A program made the position numbers and the translations under genes. This document shows positions 44,201 through 54,734 of a stretch of DNA of 64,000 nucleotides, one piece after another. The first letter of the stretch is position 1, and every line of letters starts with the position of its first letter. The notes under the pieces are model-generated. The model did no database searches, had not been told where the DNA came from, and was given only the letters and a program-made list of their open reading frames with translations. The DNA is from Eustoma russellianum (lineage: Eukaryota; Streptophyta; Magnoliopsida; Gentianales; Gentianaceae), in the NCBI GenBank assembly GCA_036186865.1, contig AP025053.1, forward strand, positions 5,563,786 to 5,627,785, read 5' to 3'.

Positions 44201-47200
44201 TTAGGCGTTTTCTCTTTAAAGCACCTCGCAAATCCTCTAGTCTCATACTCAGGGTATGTCTACTCTTTGTGACTAATACAATATCGTCAACAAAAAGCAT
44301 ACACCACGAGACTGCCTCCTGGATCGGCTTTGACAACTACGAAAAGAAATAGACTCAAAGCGGACTCTTGATAGAGGCCTACCTCCACCGAAAATAAGTC
44401 CCTATTCCCCATATGCATGCGAACGATTGTTTTTGTCCTAACATACATATCCCTAATTATGTATATATAATTCATAGAAACCCTTTTTGCATCCAAGACT
44501 ATCCCAAATTAGTCCATATGGCACATTATCGTACGTTTTCTCAAGATCAATGAAAAGCATATGTAGATCTCGCTTCCTCTCCTATACTTCTCTATCAATA
44601 TCCTTAGAATGTTCATTGCTTCTCTGACATGAAATCAAATTAGTTCACTGTAAACTGAGTTTCCGCACTAATTCTAGCGTCGATCACTCTCTTCCATAAC
44701 TTCATAGTATGACTTGGCAACTTAATCTCCCTGTAATTTACACAACACTGTGCATTTCGTTTGTTCTTATATAGAGGAACCACGACACTACTTTTCCACT
44801 CATCTGACATTTTTCTACTTTGAAAAAAAGGTTGAATAGAGTAGTTAGTCATTGAACTCCTTCTTCTCCCAAACACTTCCATGCCTCAATGGGTATGTTA
44901 TCCAGACCAACTCTTAGCTTTTCTCATCTTCCTAAGTGCTCTCATTAACTCTCCTTGTGTGATGCTCCGGCAGTCGCAGTTATAATGCTGTCATTTTTGG
45001 GTAACGATGATTTCTCTTTCTTTTTGGTCGCCCCTCCTGCCATTGAAAAGGTTGTGGAAGGATGCTTTTCATTTCCACTTGATGTCTTGTTCTTTAACTA
45101 AAACATGTTCATCTTCTCCCTTTATAAACTTCACGACTACTAGCACCTGCCTCTTTCGATTCGTAGCTTTGACAATCTTGAACATATCATGCTCTCTGTC
45201 TTTGTTTCTAGCCTTTCGTATATCTTTTTATAGGCTGAGTTATTTGCCTCCGTCACTGCCTTCTTCGCCTCCTTCCTGGCGATTTTCTCTCAATCTCACT
45301 TTCTCCTTTCCGTATGTGCAGCTTAACATCTCTCTAAAACTCCTTTCTTTATTCGTTATTTTTTCGTTGCACATCCTCGTTCTACCACCACGACTATTTA
45401 CATACAGTTGTTTTTCCTGATGTTACCTTGAGAGTTTCTCTCGCCGCGTGAGTAATAGTAGTCGCCATAGCCTCCCACATTTGGTTTGTGTCCTCACCCA
45501 GTCAATTTTACAGTACTGACAGAACTTAATAGCATAAAGCATTTATACATAAATAACATTTACACAATAAAAATATCATTTGAGTTAGGGAATGATAAGG
45601 ATTAGAGTTGAGGGTTAGGGTTTAGGGTTAGTGTGAGGATTGAGGATATGAAGTTATGGTTCAGGGTTAGGGTTAGAATTAGAGTTAGGGTTAGTGTTTA
45701 GAGTTTAAGATAAGGGTTTATGGTTTAAAATTAGAGCTAGAGTTTACATAACACATGATTATTGAAGAAACGATATCGAAAAGCCATGAGGTGCCATTTA
45801 CAATGATGCCTTAGGGCAAAACCACTTCTGTTTATTTCTGCCTTACGGAAAAACCACTTCGCCCTAAGGCACTATTAAGAATGACACTTTAGAGGTGTCT
45901 CTAAGGAACTATTCAGAATGACGTCTAAGTGCTTTTAAAACGTCATTTATTATGCTTTTCATATTTCTCAAAAAATTTCAAAATTTACTATGTTTATGAA
46001 ATTTATCATTAAAAATAAAATATTTTTCAAAATTCTCCAAGAGATTTCTTAGGTAAATTAAAAGATATAGATATTACCCGACATACACTAAAACACATGC
46101 ACACACATACATTTATATGCTCATACGTTAGTGAAAAGGTATATAATGTAATGGAAATTTATGCATAGCAATTTGATAAAATTACGTCACCGCTGGTAAG
46201 GTGATTATACCATGGCACTTATAAATTATCCGCAGAAATATAAGTGTGATCATTCTTTATTGACATAAAGGAAAAGAAATGAAAGCAAAGAGTATGATAT
46301 TGATGTCATATATATTATTGGCAAAACGTCATACTCCACTAATCCAATCTAACTATATATTTCAAAGCTTGTGTGGTCGTCATTAAACTAATAGTGAGAC
46401 AAAGAAACGAGAGTTCAAACTAAAAATAAAAATAAAAATGAAAATAATTAGAAAGCGAAGTTTTTAGAGTATTAGAATGACGGGCACACATAGCCCTACT
46501 GATCCCCGACAGGAATTCTCGAAAGAAAGATCAGGAGTTCAATTCTTGCCAAAGGCAAGAGAGCTCATTCCTAGCAAGTGCATAGTGTAAGAGCTTCTTT
46601 GACCTGTAGGCTTGCCTGCAGTGCTGGGGGCTCTTTATGCAGACTACTGTGTATATGACCAATCTCGTGCTAGCGAGCCGTTGGGTACCTGATTTACATC
46701 CCTACACTACCTTTGAGACTGGATGTGACAGAGACCCTTAGTGGTTGAACGGGCACACCTTTATCCCAGGTCGTCGGTCAGCGTTGACTTTTCTGATTTG
46801 ATACCCGATCTTCTTGGAGAGGAGGCGTGTCCTACGCTTTTCTTTATAACGCAAAACGCTTGCTTCTCTTATCCCTCCATTTTCTTTAAATAAGTCTATT
46901 GCTGCTAGCCTCACCTACACCACCACATTTAAAAAAAAAACAATTTATTTCAATGTAATTCTGTTAACTTAGAGCATTTTCGGTACATAAAACTTCTGCG
47001 TAAGGATGTTTTCGGTGCACTAGACTCTTGTGTTTGCACAGGATCTGAAAAGAGGCCGGATCGTTTCGCGATCTGATGTACGCAACTCATTTAACTATTA
47101 AATAAAAATAAAAAACGAAAACTAGGGGAATAAGTTATGATGCCAGAACAAAGCCAGGCTGCTATGGTCAAATCTCCAAACTCCACCAAAGAATAGACAT

Positions 47201-49425
47201 TTTATGTGTATATATTAATGCATATTAAAAGTGTAACCAAGGAATTTAAAGATGAAAAATAATTCCATCGAAATAATGTAGGCTCCATTATTAGATACTT
47301 CCATTCTGTGGGCTTGCACAGAGAAAAAAAAAAGTGCCAAAATTTTTTTAAAATGCTGATAACTATTACGGACAAAAAGGAGAATGAAAAAAAGTTGTAA
47401 TAGGAAAACGTCAGCAAGCTCTAGTCAATTCTCCGAACAAGTTATAGACACACTATATACAAACTAATGTGTGTAACTATACATACATATACCTATGTAT
47501 GTATGCATATAGATATTTTTTTTGAAAGGCATATATATATATTATTTATTTTTGATGGTTATGTCCTTCTTCTACAAAAGTTTATGATTAAATACAACAC
47601 AAACTTTCAGATGCAATGCTAATTACTGACAAATTATATAGTATAGAAAATGAAATATTAATAAATATTAGAAAAATGTCAAATCTATGGACCTTTATAT
47701 TAAGTAGAGAAGCCTGTTTTGCATGCTACTTTAATATTTAAGAATCACATATATTAAATATTAGCTTTTACCTACTAACATATTGACAAGCCACGGTCAT
47801 CCATGCCGTATAAAGCCAACAAATCGTTATTAAGAAATAGTAAAAGAAAAATATAATAATAAAATAAAGGTAAAAATAATAATAGTAACAAAAGAAAAAA
47901 TGTTTCCGATATAATAACTCCTGCATTTGTACAGGGTCGGAAAGAGATCAGGTCGTTTTACGATCTGATGTACGCAGTCTTACCATACAATTTATGTAAA
48001 AGGTTGTTTCACGACTCGAATCTGTGACCTCATGCTCACAAAACAACAACCTTACAAATTAACCGTAACAAAAGAAACAAAATTATAATAAAACGCTAAA
48101 TAACCATAAAAAAATGGCACCAAATAAATAACCAATCATTGGGGACTCCTAATACAGACTACTGTGTATATGACCAAACTCCTGTTAGCAGGCTTTTGGG
48201 TACCTGATTTACATTCCTACACTATCTTTAGGACTGGGTGTGTCAGAGATAATTACTGGTTGGGATTCAACCTAAATAAATAACCAACCAACAAAAAGGG
48301 AAAAAAAACCCCGAAAAACTCGTACCGTCCATTTTCATGGTGGGAGAAAAAGAAACACACCTGGACATCATTGCCGACAGCCTCCGACGCCGGAGAGTCG
48401 TCGGGGAACGGCGAGTCCCGGTCGTACCAAGCATTCAAAATTCCGTCGTAATCCAATTTCAGTAACAACGGTTTCATATACCCATCCTCCGCCGTCACCT
48501 CCGGCGTCTCGGCCTTTTCTTTTATAACCAATCTTCCTTTAACCGCCTTCTTTCCACTTGACAAATTCCCCTCAACACCAGAAACAGAGTTCTTCAATTC
48601 CGACAGCTTCTCCACTTTCTTTTTCTTTTTCTTCTTCTTCTCCGTTGTAGGTTTCTGAAACTTAGGCGTAATATCACGAATATTCACGCTATTAAATATC
48701 CACAATTGATCTTCATCATAATTTCTAAATGCCCTAATATGATTATTCCTCATCCCAAAACCATTGTTATTATCAAAATCAACCAACCCAACTGGATATC
48801 CATAACACATATCCTTTTGATTAATAGTATCAATCATGGAATTGTTTTCATTAATTGAATTTCCCATTATACTATCAATTCCCTCTTCGATTTCCTCATC
48901 AAGAATCGACTCTGCATCAAAATCCTCATCCAATTGATCGTCATCCTCAAATTCCATTGAAATTCTATTGGAACTGATCTCTCCTGGACTCAAACATGGC
49001 TTGATCTCAGTAAAGTTGACTAATTTCTTGTCTTCTGAGTATTTGGGCTTCCCTAGAACCGAATGATGCACCAAGAAACTCGAATCATCCATTGCTTGAA
49101 ACGGCAGCAGTAATTCTGATTTGTCTTCATATGGAAAAGAGTATTTTGGTTTTATGAATTTGGAGCCCTTTGTGAGGTGCTTTGTGGAGAATAGTTTGGG
49201 GTAAAGTGTGGAGAGCAGAGCTGCTGCTTCATTGTAAGTCTCATTGGGCCTTTTTCGAGGAGTACGAGGTTTTCTTGTGGAGATTGCTATTTGGGAATTG
49301 CTTGATTCTGATAGAGTTGAAGAAGGGGATGGTGAATTTGAAATCCATGATGATGTAGAAGGGGATTTTATTATGTCAAGGTCTAATCTATATGCTCTTC
49401 CACCTCCACTTAAACAAGAAGCCAT
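41297..49425 (-). CDS. CIA2/CIL-like CCT-motif protein (chloroplast import regulator family)
   Basis: There are three exons: 49425-48361 (355 codons), 46914-46759 (52) and 41344-41297 (15 plus stop). Splice sites are GT-AG and phase 0, and the total is 422 residues against about 410-435 for Arabidopsis CIL and CIA2. Family features are MASCLSGGGRAY at the start, the STLSESSNSQIAISTRKPRT block, PNETYNEAAALLST, the acidic DAESILDEEIEEGIDSIMG (about 168-190) and a lysine run near 265. Near the end of exon 1 comes LKLDYDGILNAWYDRDSPF. Exon 2 gives VRLAAIDLF and the CCT motif LRYKEKRRTRLLSKKIGYQI. CIA2 and CIL are nuclear factors raising expression of chloroplast import and ribosomal genes. Four positions that are normally conserved in the CCT motif are changed here. 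Intron 2 is 5.4 kb and carries LINE and tandem-repeat debris. Confidence 0.9.
41698..41796 (+). repeat. Tandem duplication, two about 50-bp units
   Basis: Both units contain 'attatagaacatataaatca' (or 'ttttatagaac...') and 'aggttatatatcgacttt' variants. They lie in intron 2 of the CIA2-like gene. Confidence 0.75.
41925..42540 (+). other. Coding-like stretch inside the CIA2-like intron, unrecognised
   Basis: Two open frames (41921-42199 and 42220-42537) cover the stretch on the plus strand, with more even codon-like composition than the flanks. Examples are FFIEIAASASVDDADSDKIY and FCLAKCKKLHFDL. I recognise no family. It may be an old captured or retrocopied gene fragment, or chance. Confidence 0.2.
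42541..43214. other. Intronic, no feature seen
   Basis: AT-rich sequence in intron 2 of the CIA2-like gene. Confidence 0.4.
43215..45480 (-). mobile_element. Degenerate RTE-type LINE in CIA2-like intron 2
   Basis: The tail lies at the left, ending in a TTG repeat (plus-strand 'caacacaacaacaacc'). Moving right, the minus strand shows decayed reverse transcriptase. The ADD region is around 44280-44310 (frame-broken). Then come VSMNYIYIIRDMY and VGLYQESALSLFLF at 44287-44496, KMSDEWKSSVVVPLYKNK and NYREIKLPSHTMKLW at 44640-44882, and a linker/WWWNEDV region near 45400. It is full of frameshifts and stops. The 5' end, including the endonuclease, is missing beyond about 45480. Confidence 0.8.
45590..45740. 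repeat. Degenerate telomere-like tract
   Basis: Repeated 'gggttagggtttagggttag' and variants (GGGTTA, GGGTTTA) run for about 150 bases and decay on both sides. It resembles the plant TTTAGGG telomere unit and lies within CIA2-like intron 2. Confidence 0.65.
45741..46499. other. Intronic, small palindrome only
   Basis: Around 45785-45945 there is an inverted arrangement of 'gccttagggcaaaaccactt' and 'accacttcgccctaaggc', which suggests a small foldback element. The rest is AT-rich. Confidence 0.4.
46500..46750 (+). mobile_element. SINE-like repeat, family D
   Basis: It contains 'cagactactgtgtatatgac', 'ttgggtacctgatttacatc' and 'gacagagacccttagtggtt', as at 48140-48268. It ends almost exactly at the 3' splice side of CIA2-like exon 2 (46759). 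Confidence 0.55.
47002..47089 (-). mobile_element. Au-like SINE, truncated
   Basis: Only the 3' half is present: 'gtgcactagactcttgtgtt' and 'gatctgatgtacgcaact'. It lies in intron 1 of the CIA2-like gene. Confidence 0.5.
47918..48060 (-). mobile_element. Au-like SINE
   Basis: 'gatctgatgtacgcagtctt', 'aggttgtttcacgactcgaa' and 'tctgtgacctcatgctcaca' give the complete minus-strand order. It lies in intron 1 of the CIA2-like gene. Confidence 0.65.
48140..48268 (+). mobile_element. SINE-like repeat, family D
   Basis: It shares 'cagactactgtgtatatgac' and 'gggtacctgatttacattcc' with the copy at 46500. It lies about 90 bases from the 5' splice site of CIA2-like intron 1. Confidence 0.55.
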
Positions 49426-50543
49426 CTTTTTTTTTTTTTTTTGCAGACTTGATTCAAGACTTCAATTTCATGAAGTCTTGAAACAAAACACTACAAAATT
49501 CAAGAAACATTCCACCTTGGGGTAGTACAAACAGAGACAGGAATTCAGTTGGATGGTCGAAGAAATTTCAAGTTCTCAAGTTACAAAAATTGTTGAAAAT
49601 TGGGAGAAACAATCAACTAAGAGGCATTAAGGGAAAGCTTGGCATTCAGAAATCTTTGTGAAGAAGTAATGTGTATGAAGCCACTATAAATTAAAACTCT
49701 TGCAGAGACAAAGTACAAAAACCCTTAAACCCTATAAGAAGACCAGGTTTAGTGAGGTTAAGAAAAAAGAAATAAAAAAGGCCAATAACTTTTAACACCA
49801 TCTGTGAAAAGGGATTAAGAAAAACATTTAGAAATGCAAAATCTACCTTGAAGTCACCGACCAAAGAAGAAAGTTACTCTGGCGCATGACAAAATTCAGT
49901 CCAAAGTTTCTTGAAACTTCACTCTTTTTTTTCCACTATGAAAAAAATGGCACAGCAGAGTGGAAGGCGAAAGAAGCCAAATTAATTTGAGTTAGCAGAC
50001 GCACGGGAATTCTTTGAAGAAGAGGAGAAAATACCCTGGAATGGAAAAACATACAATAAGGGAATCCTACAACGGGGGGGGGGGGGGGGTCCTTTAGTAG
50101 GTACCCTCTGTGTGTCTATATACATAGAGTATGAAGCGAGCAAAGCAAAGTCACGAGGAGGGCAGAAAAAGAAAAGGGTCAAAAAAGGTAAAAGATTTAG
50201 ATTTTCATTCCTGATGAATTGCATAGATATTAGTGTACCGGGGAATTACCTGGATGGGTGGTAGAGTCGTGGAAATGCCCTGTTTCTTTTATATTTTGGA
50301 TTTTAGTTCTATGGAATATTAATTTAGTGTTGAAACACGGAAGAGTTGAAATCGTAAATCAAAACACTATGTTTTGATGGTATAAACTGTCTAAACAATA
50401 GTTTTTGAACAAACAATCCGTTTAGATATTAACGAACAAGAAGTACTGAATTCTTTTCTCTTTTGAATTAACCCTGAAAGGAGAGGAAAGAATGGAATGA
50501 CATTGTTGAATTCATCCGATACGACAGTACATATTTTGGGGCG
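49426..50543. other. 5' flank of the CIA2-like gene
   Basis: A T run just upstream of the ATG is followed by presumed leader and promoter sequence. No TATA box can be chosen with confidence. A run of 16 G lies at 50074-50089. Confidence 0.45.
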
Positions 50544-50684
50544 TTCAATGCCAAAGTCAATGAATGAAAAAAATGTTTGAATGCCAAAGTCAATGAATGA
50601 AAAAAAATGTTTGAATGCCAAAGTCAATGAATGAAAAAAATGTTTGAATGCCAAAGTCAATGAATGAAAAAAATGTTTGAATGT
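50544..50684 (+). repeat. Tandem repeat, four units of about 34 bp
   Basis: The unit is 'aatgccaaagtcaatgaatg' followed by an A run and TGTTTG. Units differ mainly in the length of the A run. The repeating peptide-like open frame on the minus strand is a consequence. Confidence 0.9.
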
Positions 50685-50739
50685 TGTTGTGATGAATAAG
50701 GTAGTTATTGCATGGACCGTTTAACTCTACCTCACATAG

Positions 50740-50925
50740 GGGATGCAATCTCCTTAACTCACTTTTTCTCATTCCATTCATGACCGCGTGACACGTGACA
50801 TCAGGGTGGGGTGGTGAGGCTAGATGCAGGTGACCCTCATCTAGCCTCACCACCACCCTTGCTGTCATGTGTTGTACGGTGACGTGCGGTGAGGAAAAGT
50901 GGATGAGGGGATCCTATCCCCTCAC
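50740..50925. mobile_element. Foldback MITE, 'gaggctagatg' family
   Basis: Left blocks 'gaccgcgtgacacgtgacat' and 'tgaggctagatgcaggtgac' are mirrored by 'catctagcctcaccaccacc' and 'tgtcatgtgttgtacggtga' at the right. Confidence 0.6.
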
Positions 50926-52274
50926 ATAGAGGGGCATAGTGTGATAACTGAATTGGAATTAGGGGAAGTTTGGTTGGAGATGAGATTTCTTCACCCCAAA
51001 TCCTTCATCCTCTCTTCACCGCTTGCCACGTGGCATCCGCTTTTCTTTATACATCTCTTTCTCTATACCCTTTCATCTAGCTTCAACATTATCCTCTGCT
51101 ATTACATGACAGACGGTGAAAAGGAGATGAGAGATTTGGTGGTGAGAAGATCTCATCTCGTTTGGCGGAGTCATGGAGTGTTGGATATCCACACACAGAA
51201 AGGGACTAGAGGTTGCCAGGGTTCAGAAGTTATGGACCAGTGGTTTTTGTACTTTGTCAATAAAGTACACGACTGAATTCTGCACGTTTTGGTGTATTTG
51301 AATTTGGATAAGTTTTGTGATATAACTGTTATATTAGATAATAACATATTATTTGTTAAAGCTGCTTTTTTTTTTTTTTTTTGATATCGTATATTTTAGG
51401 ATGTATTTGTGAAAGTACATCTTAATTCATTACTAAAGAATAAGCTATCTGCAACTATGTTTTTGGTAACGAGAAAGTTCTTAGGTTTTGTTACAAGACG
51501 AAACATTCATGTTTGTACATAAGTCATTTTATACTTACATATAATGTAAATTACGTTATATGTTGAAATGGATAAAGGAAATATATTAAAATATTCATCT
51601 TTAGCTTACTCAAAGGAAATGATTAATTTGTGAAATCTAAAACTAAAACTAGGGCTCCAATTTCTTCTACTACGTGAATGTCATTATATTCTCATAGTCC
51701 CAATTATTTTTTTTCTTATATACTATAACATTGAGACTTATACTTGACTATTGGAGATAGGTAACATGCTACGGAAACTGATACGTTAAAGATTTTTCGT
51801 TAATAGTAAACTGAAGTTGTTTTATAGAATACGCCTTTTTAAATTTTTTTTTTCATTTTCTCTCGTTAATATCTTGGGGGGGGGGGGGGGGCTCAAACAT
51901 CTTTTTACTATCGATTTAATACATGATAAATTGACGTGTGAATATAAAATAGACTTCAAAAATTATTGTTCATTCATAAAAGTGTAAGATACTTATGTAC
52001 TATGTCAGCAAATTATAGACCATTTCCATGTAGGGGTATTTTGGTAAGTTGAATATAATCTAATCCTAATGATGGGCAACATGAGATTTCCTTCGGCAAA
52101 GTTACCCTCACTAAAAATCTTGAACATGGCATGCCAAACTCAGAGTCCCATACGAAACTGCAACCAAAACCTCATTCATGAAAAAAGTTCTCTTATCTGA
52201 TGACGGGTCTTCTTCCTAGTGGCTGCATGAGATTGCTAGGGCTTACGTGGACTGCTATTCATTGGTTCGTGGAT
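50926..52274. other. Intergenic, no gene seen
   Basis: A possible inverted pair, 'ggagatgagatttcttcacc' and 'ggtggtgagaagatctcatc' (about 50977 and 51138), hints at another small foldback element. A run of 16 G lies at 51876-51891. No coding evidence. Confidence 0.4.
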
Positions 52275-52545
52275 TTACCCATGTATCTTGGAGCAAAAGA
52301 CCATAACTTGGTCATGAGAGCCTCCATCGTTTCAGCTCGAAGTAATATTGTAGATGATGCAAATCAGGAGTCCAATGTCTCCTAGGTTGGTTAGGACTTT
52401 ACAAGGATTCACACAAGTGTCTCCTGCAAACTAGACATCCGGCCTAGCAGCAATAAAATATTTATACTATATGTTTCTCTGGAATCGAACTCTTATAACC
52501 TCTTGAAACAAATCCAATCCGAGTACCGATTGAGCTATGTTTTGG
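52275..52545 (-). mobile_element. SINE, family C
   Basis: It contains 'gatgatgcaaatcaggagtc', 'acatccggcctagcagcaat' and 'ctctggaatcgaactcttat', and ends 'gtaccgattgagctatg', the reversed tRNA-like head. Confidence 0.6.
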
Positions 52546-54335
52546 AGGCGATTTTTGCATGTATCTAGAAATGGAGGTGGAGGTTTGGATCTTGGTGAAG
52601 TGCAATGATTTGAATGTTTTTGGTGTCTTGTGGCTCTTTTTGTGCGGCTGTTGCCAATACTACGTTTTGCTATTTGTGTTCAAAGGGTTGTGATTATATA
52701 AAACCCACTAACATTGGTTTATCTGTCTCCCTAAAAAAGGGAAAATAAAACTAAAGATAATTTATATATATCTTAGTTTATTAATATCTTAGATTTCTGG
52801 AGATATATTAGTACAGACGAATAAATTTTAAGATTAAATGCTCAGTTTTACTTTTCTAACATCCTGCGTGTGGCAATACGCCATATTTCATATTTCATAT
52901 ACATAAATGATAACTCCATCCATACCCAATCGCACCATGGGTGTTCTGTATGATTTTACTTCACAATTGGTTATCCAATCCAAACCACATTGTTGTTGTT
53001 TTTTCCCTAATAACGATAAAAGATACACATATAAAAGTAATGAGTTATGCTTTGAAAAGAATCACATCTTGCGATGTGTTTATTTCTTTTTGTTGGTGTA
53101 AAACAAAGCGACCTTTACCATAGAAAGTGAGAAGACGAAATATATTTACCGCACAATTTGGGGTTTTCAACTTATTGGGTAGTGTTTGAAATCACTATCA
53201 TAAAGATAACTTGTGAGGTCAATGATAAATACACATCCTTTTTCGATAAATCTATACTTTATTATTTGATCAATGATAAAAAATGAATAATGAGATAAAA
53301 TTAAGTGTAAAAATAACAAGAGTGCTTATTTATTAAAAAGAATGTGTATTTATTATTTGCAAATTGTAATTGGTATTTATAAACATGTTTTGAACCATTT
53401 ATTTTAAATGATATGATTATCATTATAGATAATATAAAATAGTCCTATAGATATCTTGTGATGTGCTCTTTGATACAAGCTAATTAGTTTTTGCTCTAAA
53501 GAACACATAAAAATGCTTTAAAAAGTACTATATGTTTATGTAAAAATATATAAAGAGTTTGATTGGAGAAATGAGTTAAACTTGATTGGATCAGTTGCCA
53601 CCATACTTCGAATTCAATGTTTGATCTATCATCATACTCTAAATTTTGAAGAGCCAGAACGTTAGGTGATTTCGACCGAATGTTCGGAGATGAATTCAGA
53701 ATTTGGTGATAGAATTGGTCAAATTCTGAAGTTTTGTTTTTAACAAAACAGATCACTAAATGTTCGGTAAAACCATTTACTGAACATTCGGTGGAGGGTT
53801 TGGTGTCAAATCTCAATTTTAATGTTCAAACATTTTAAATCATGAGTTCGGTTGACTGTAAACAACAGAATTTTCTATTATCTTTTGATGACATGATGCA
53901 ACTTTTGTAACTTGAGACACCTCCTTTTAACCATGAGCAGTCATAAACTAACTTTCGAGGTCATTATGCAGGGATCGGTCTCTCAATCTGAAATACGCCG
54001 ATCGATCGATGTTGGACAATTTAAAACTAGAACCACAGTGTGAGACATCAATGTCTCAAATAGAAAAATATCGATCAATCGATGTATACATCCGTCTCTA
54101 AATTTGAGATATGGATCGATCGATGTCAACGTGTTTTGAAAATTTTCTTTAATATATGATAAACAAGTAAGCATTTTTGGTATACACATTATCTGCTTTG
54201 CATATGATAAGTTTTTAAACATTCCACATATGTTCATTATGATTCTATGCTTCAACTTGGTGTGTATATATGTTGTTGTGTCACTAACTTGCCAATAAAG
54301 TTTTTACAACTTACCACAACGGTAAAAGATTTTTT
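52546..54335. other. Intergenic, no gene seen
   Basis: AT-rich. A loose repeat of 'atcgatcgatgt' motifs about 55-75 bases apart occupies 53985-54130. No coding evidence. Confidence 0.4.
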
Positions 54336-54365
54336 TTGAGCTTTTGCAGGGACATATTCATGGAG

Positions 54366-54390
54366 AATATATATATATATATATATATGA
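54366..54390. repeat. AT dinucleotide repeat
   Basis: A short (AT)n tract. Confidence 0.9.
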
Positions 54391-54734
54391 ACCAAAAGAT
54401 AAAGATAGAGTATCATTACAAGGTCATTTGACATAATGAGATCCCAAGGGCATTTTGATCATTTTGGAGACAAGAGCGTTTTGGTCATTTACAAAGACTT
54501 ATTTTTTATGCAATGCTAAAATATTTGCCATATGGATTTCTTATATACGGTATTCACGGTCTTTATGGTATTCATAGTCTTCACACACACACAGAGAGAG
54601 ATATATATACACCAACCATATATTATTGGTTTCGGTTTTCTCGGGATTCTGATTATGTGACATTTGTTTTGTCACACTGTATGGTCTTTGTATTCTTATA
54701 TACATCATTTTGGACTTCTCCATTATTATTTTGA

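Noticed and set aside
45007..45420. Plus-strand 137-codon leucine/serine-rich frame
   Set aside because: It is antisense to the decayed RTE LINE linker region.
48253..48360. C-terminal extension of CIA2-like exon 1
   Set aside because: It is read-through past the donor GTGTGT at 48360; the CCT exon at 46914 joins in frame.
50544..50684. CRISPR-like array
   Set aside because: The units are contiguous without spacers, in a plant nuclear genome; it is a plain tandem repeat.
50391..50868. Repetitive minus-strand frames with FFSFIDFGIQT units
   Set aside because: These are produced by the 34-bp tandem repeat; no family resemblance.
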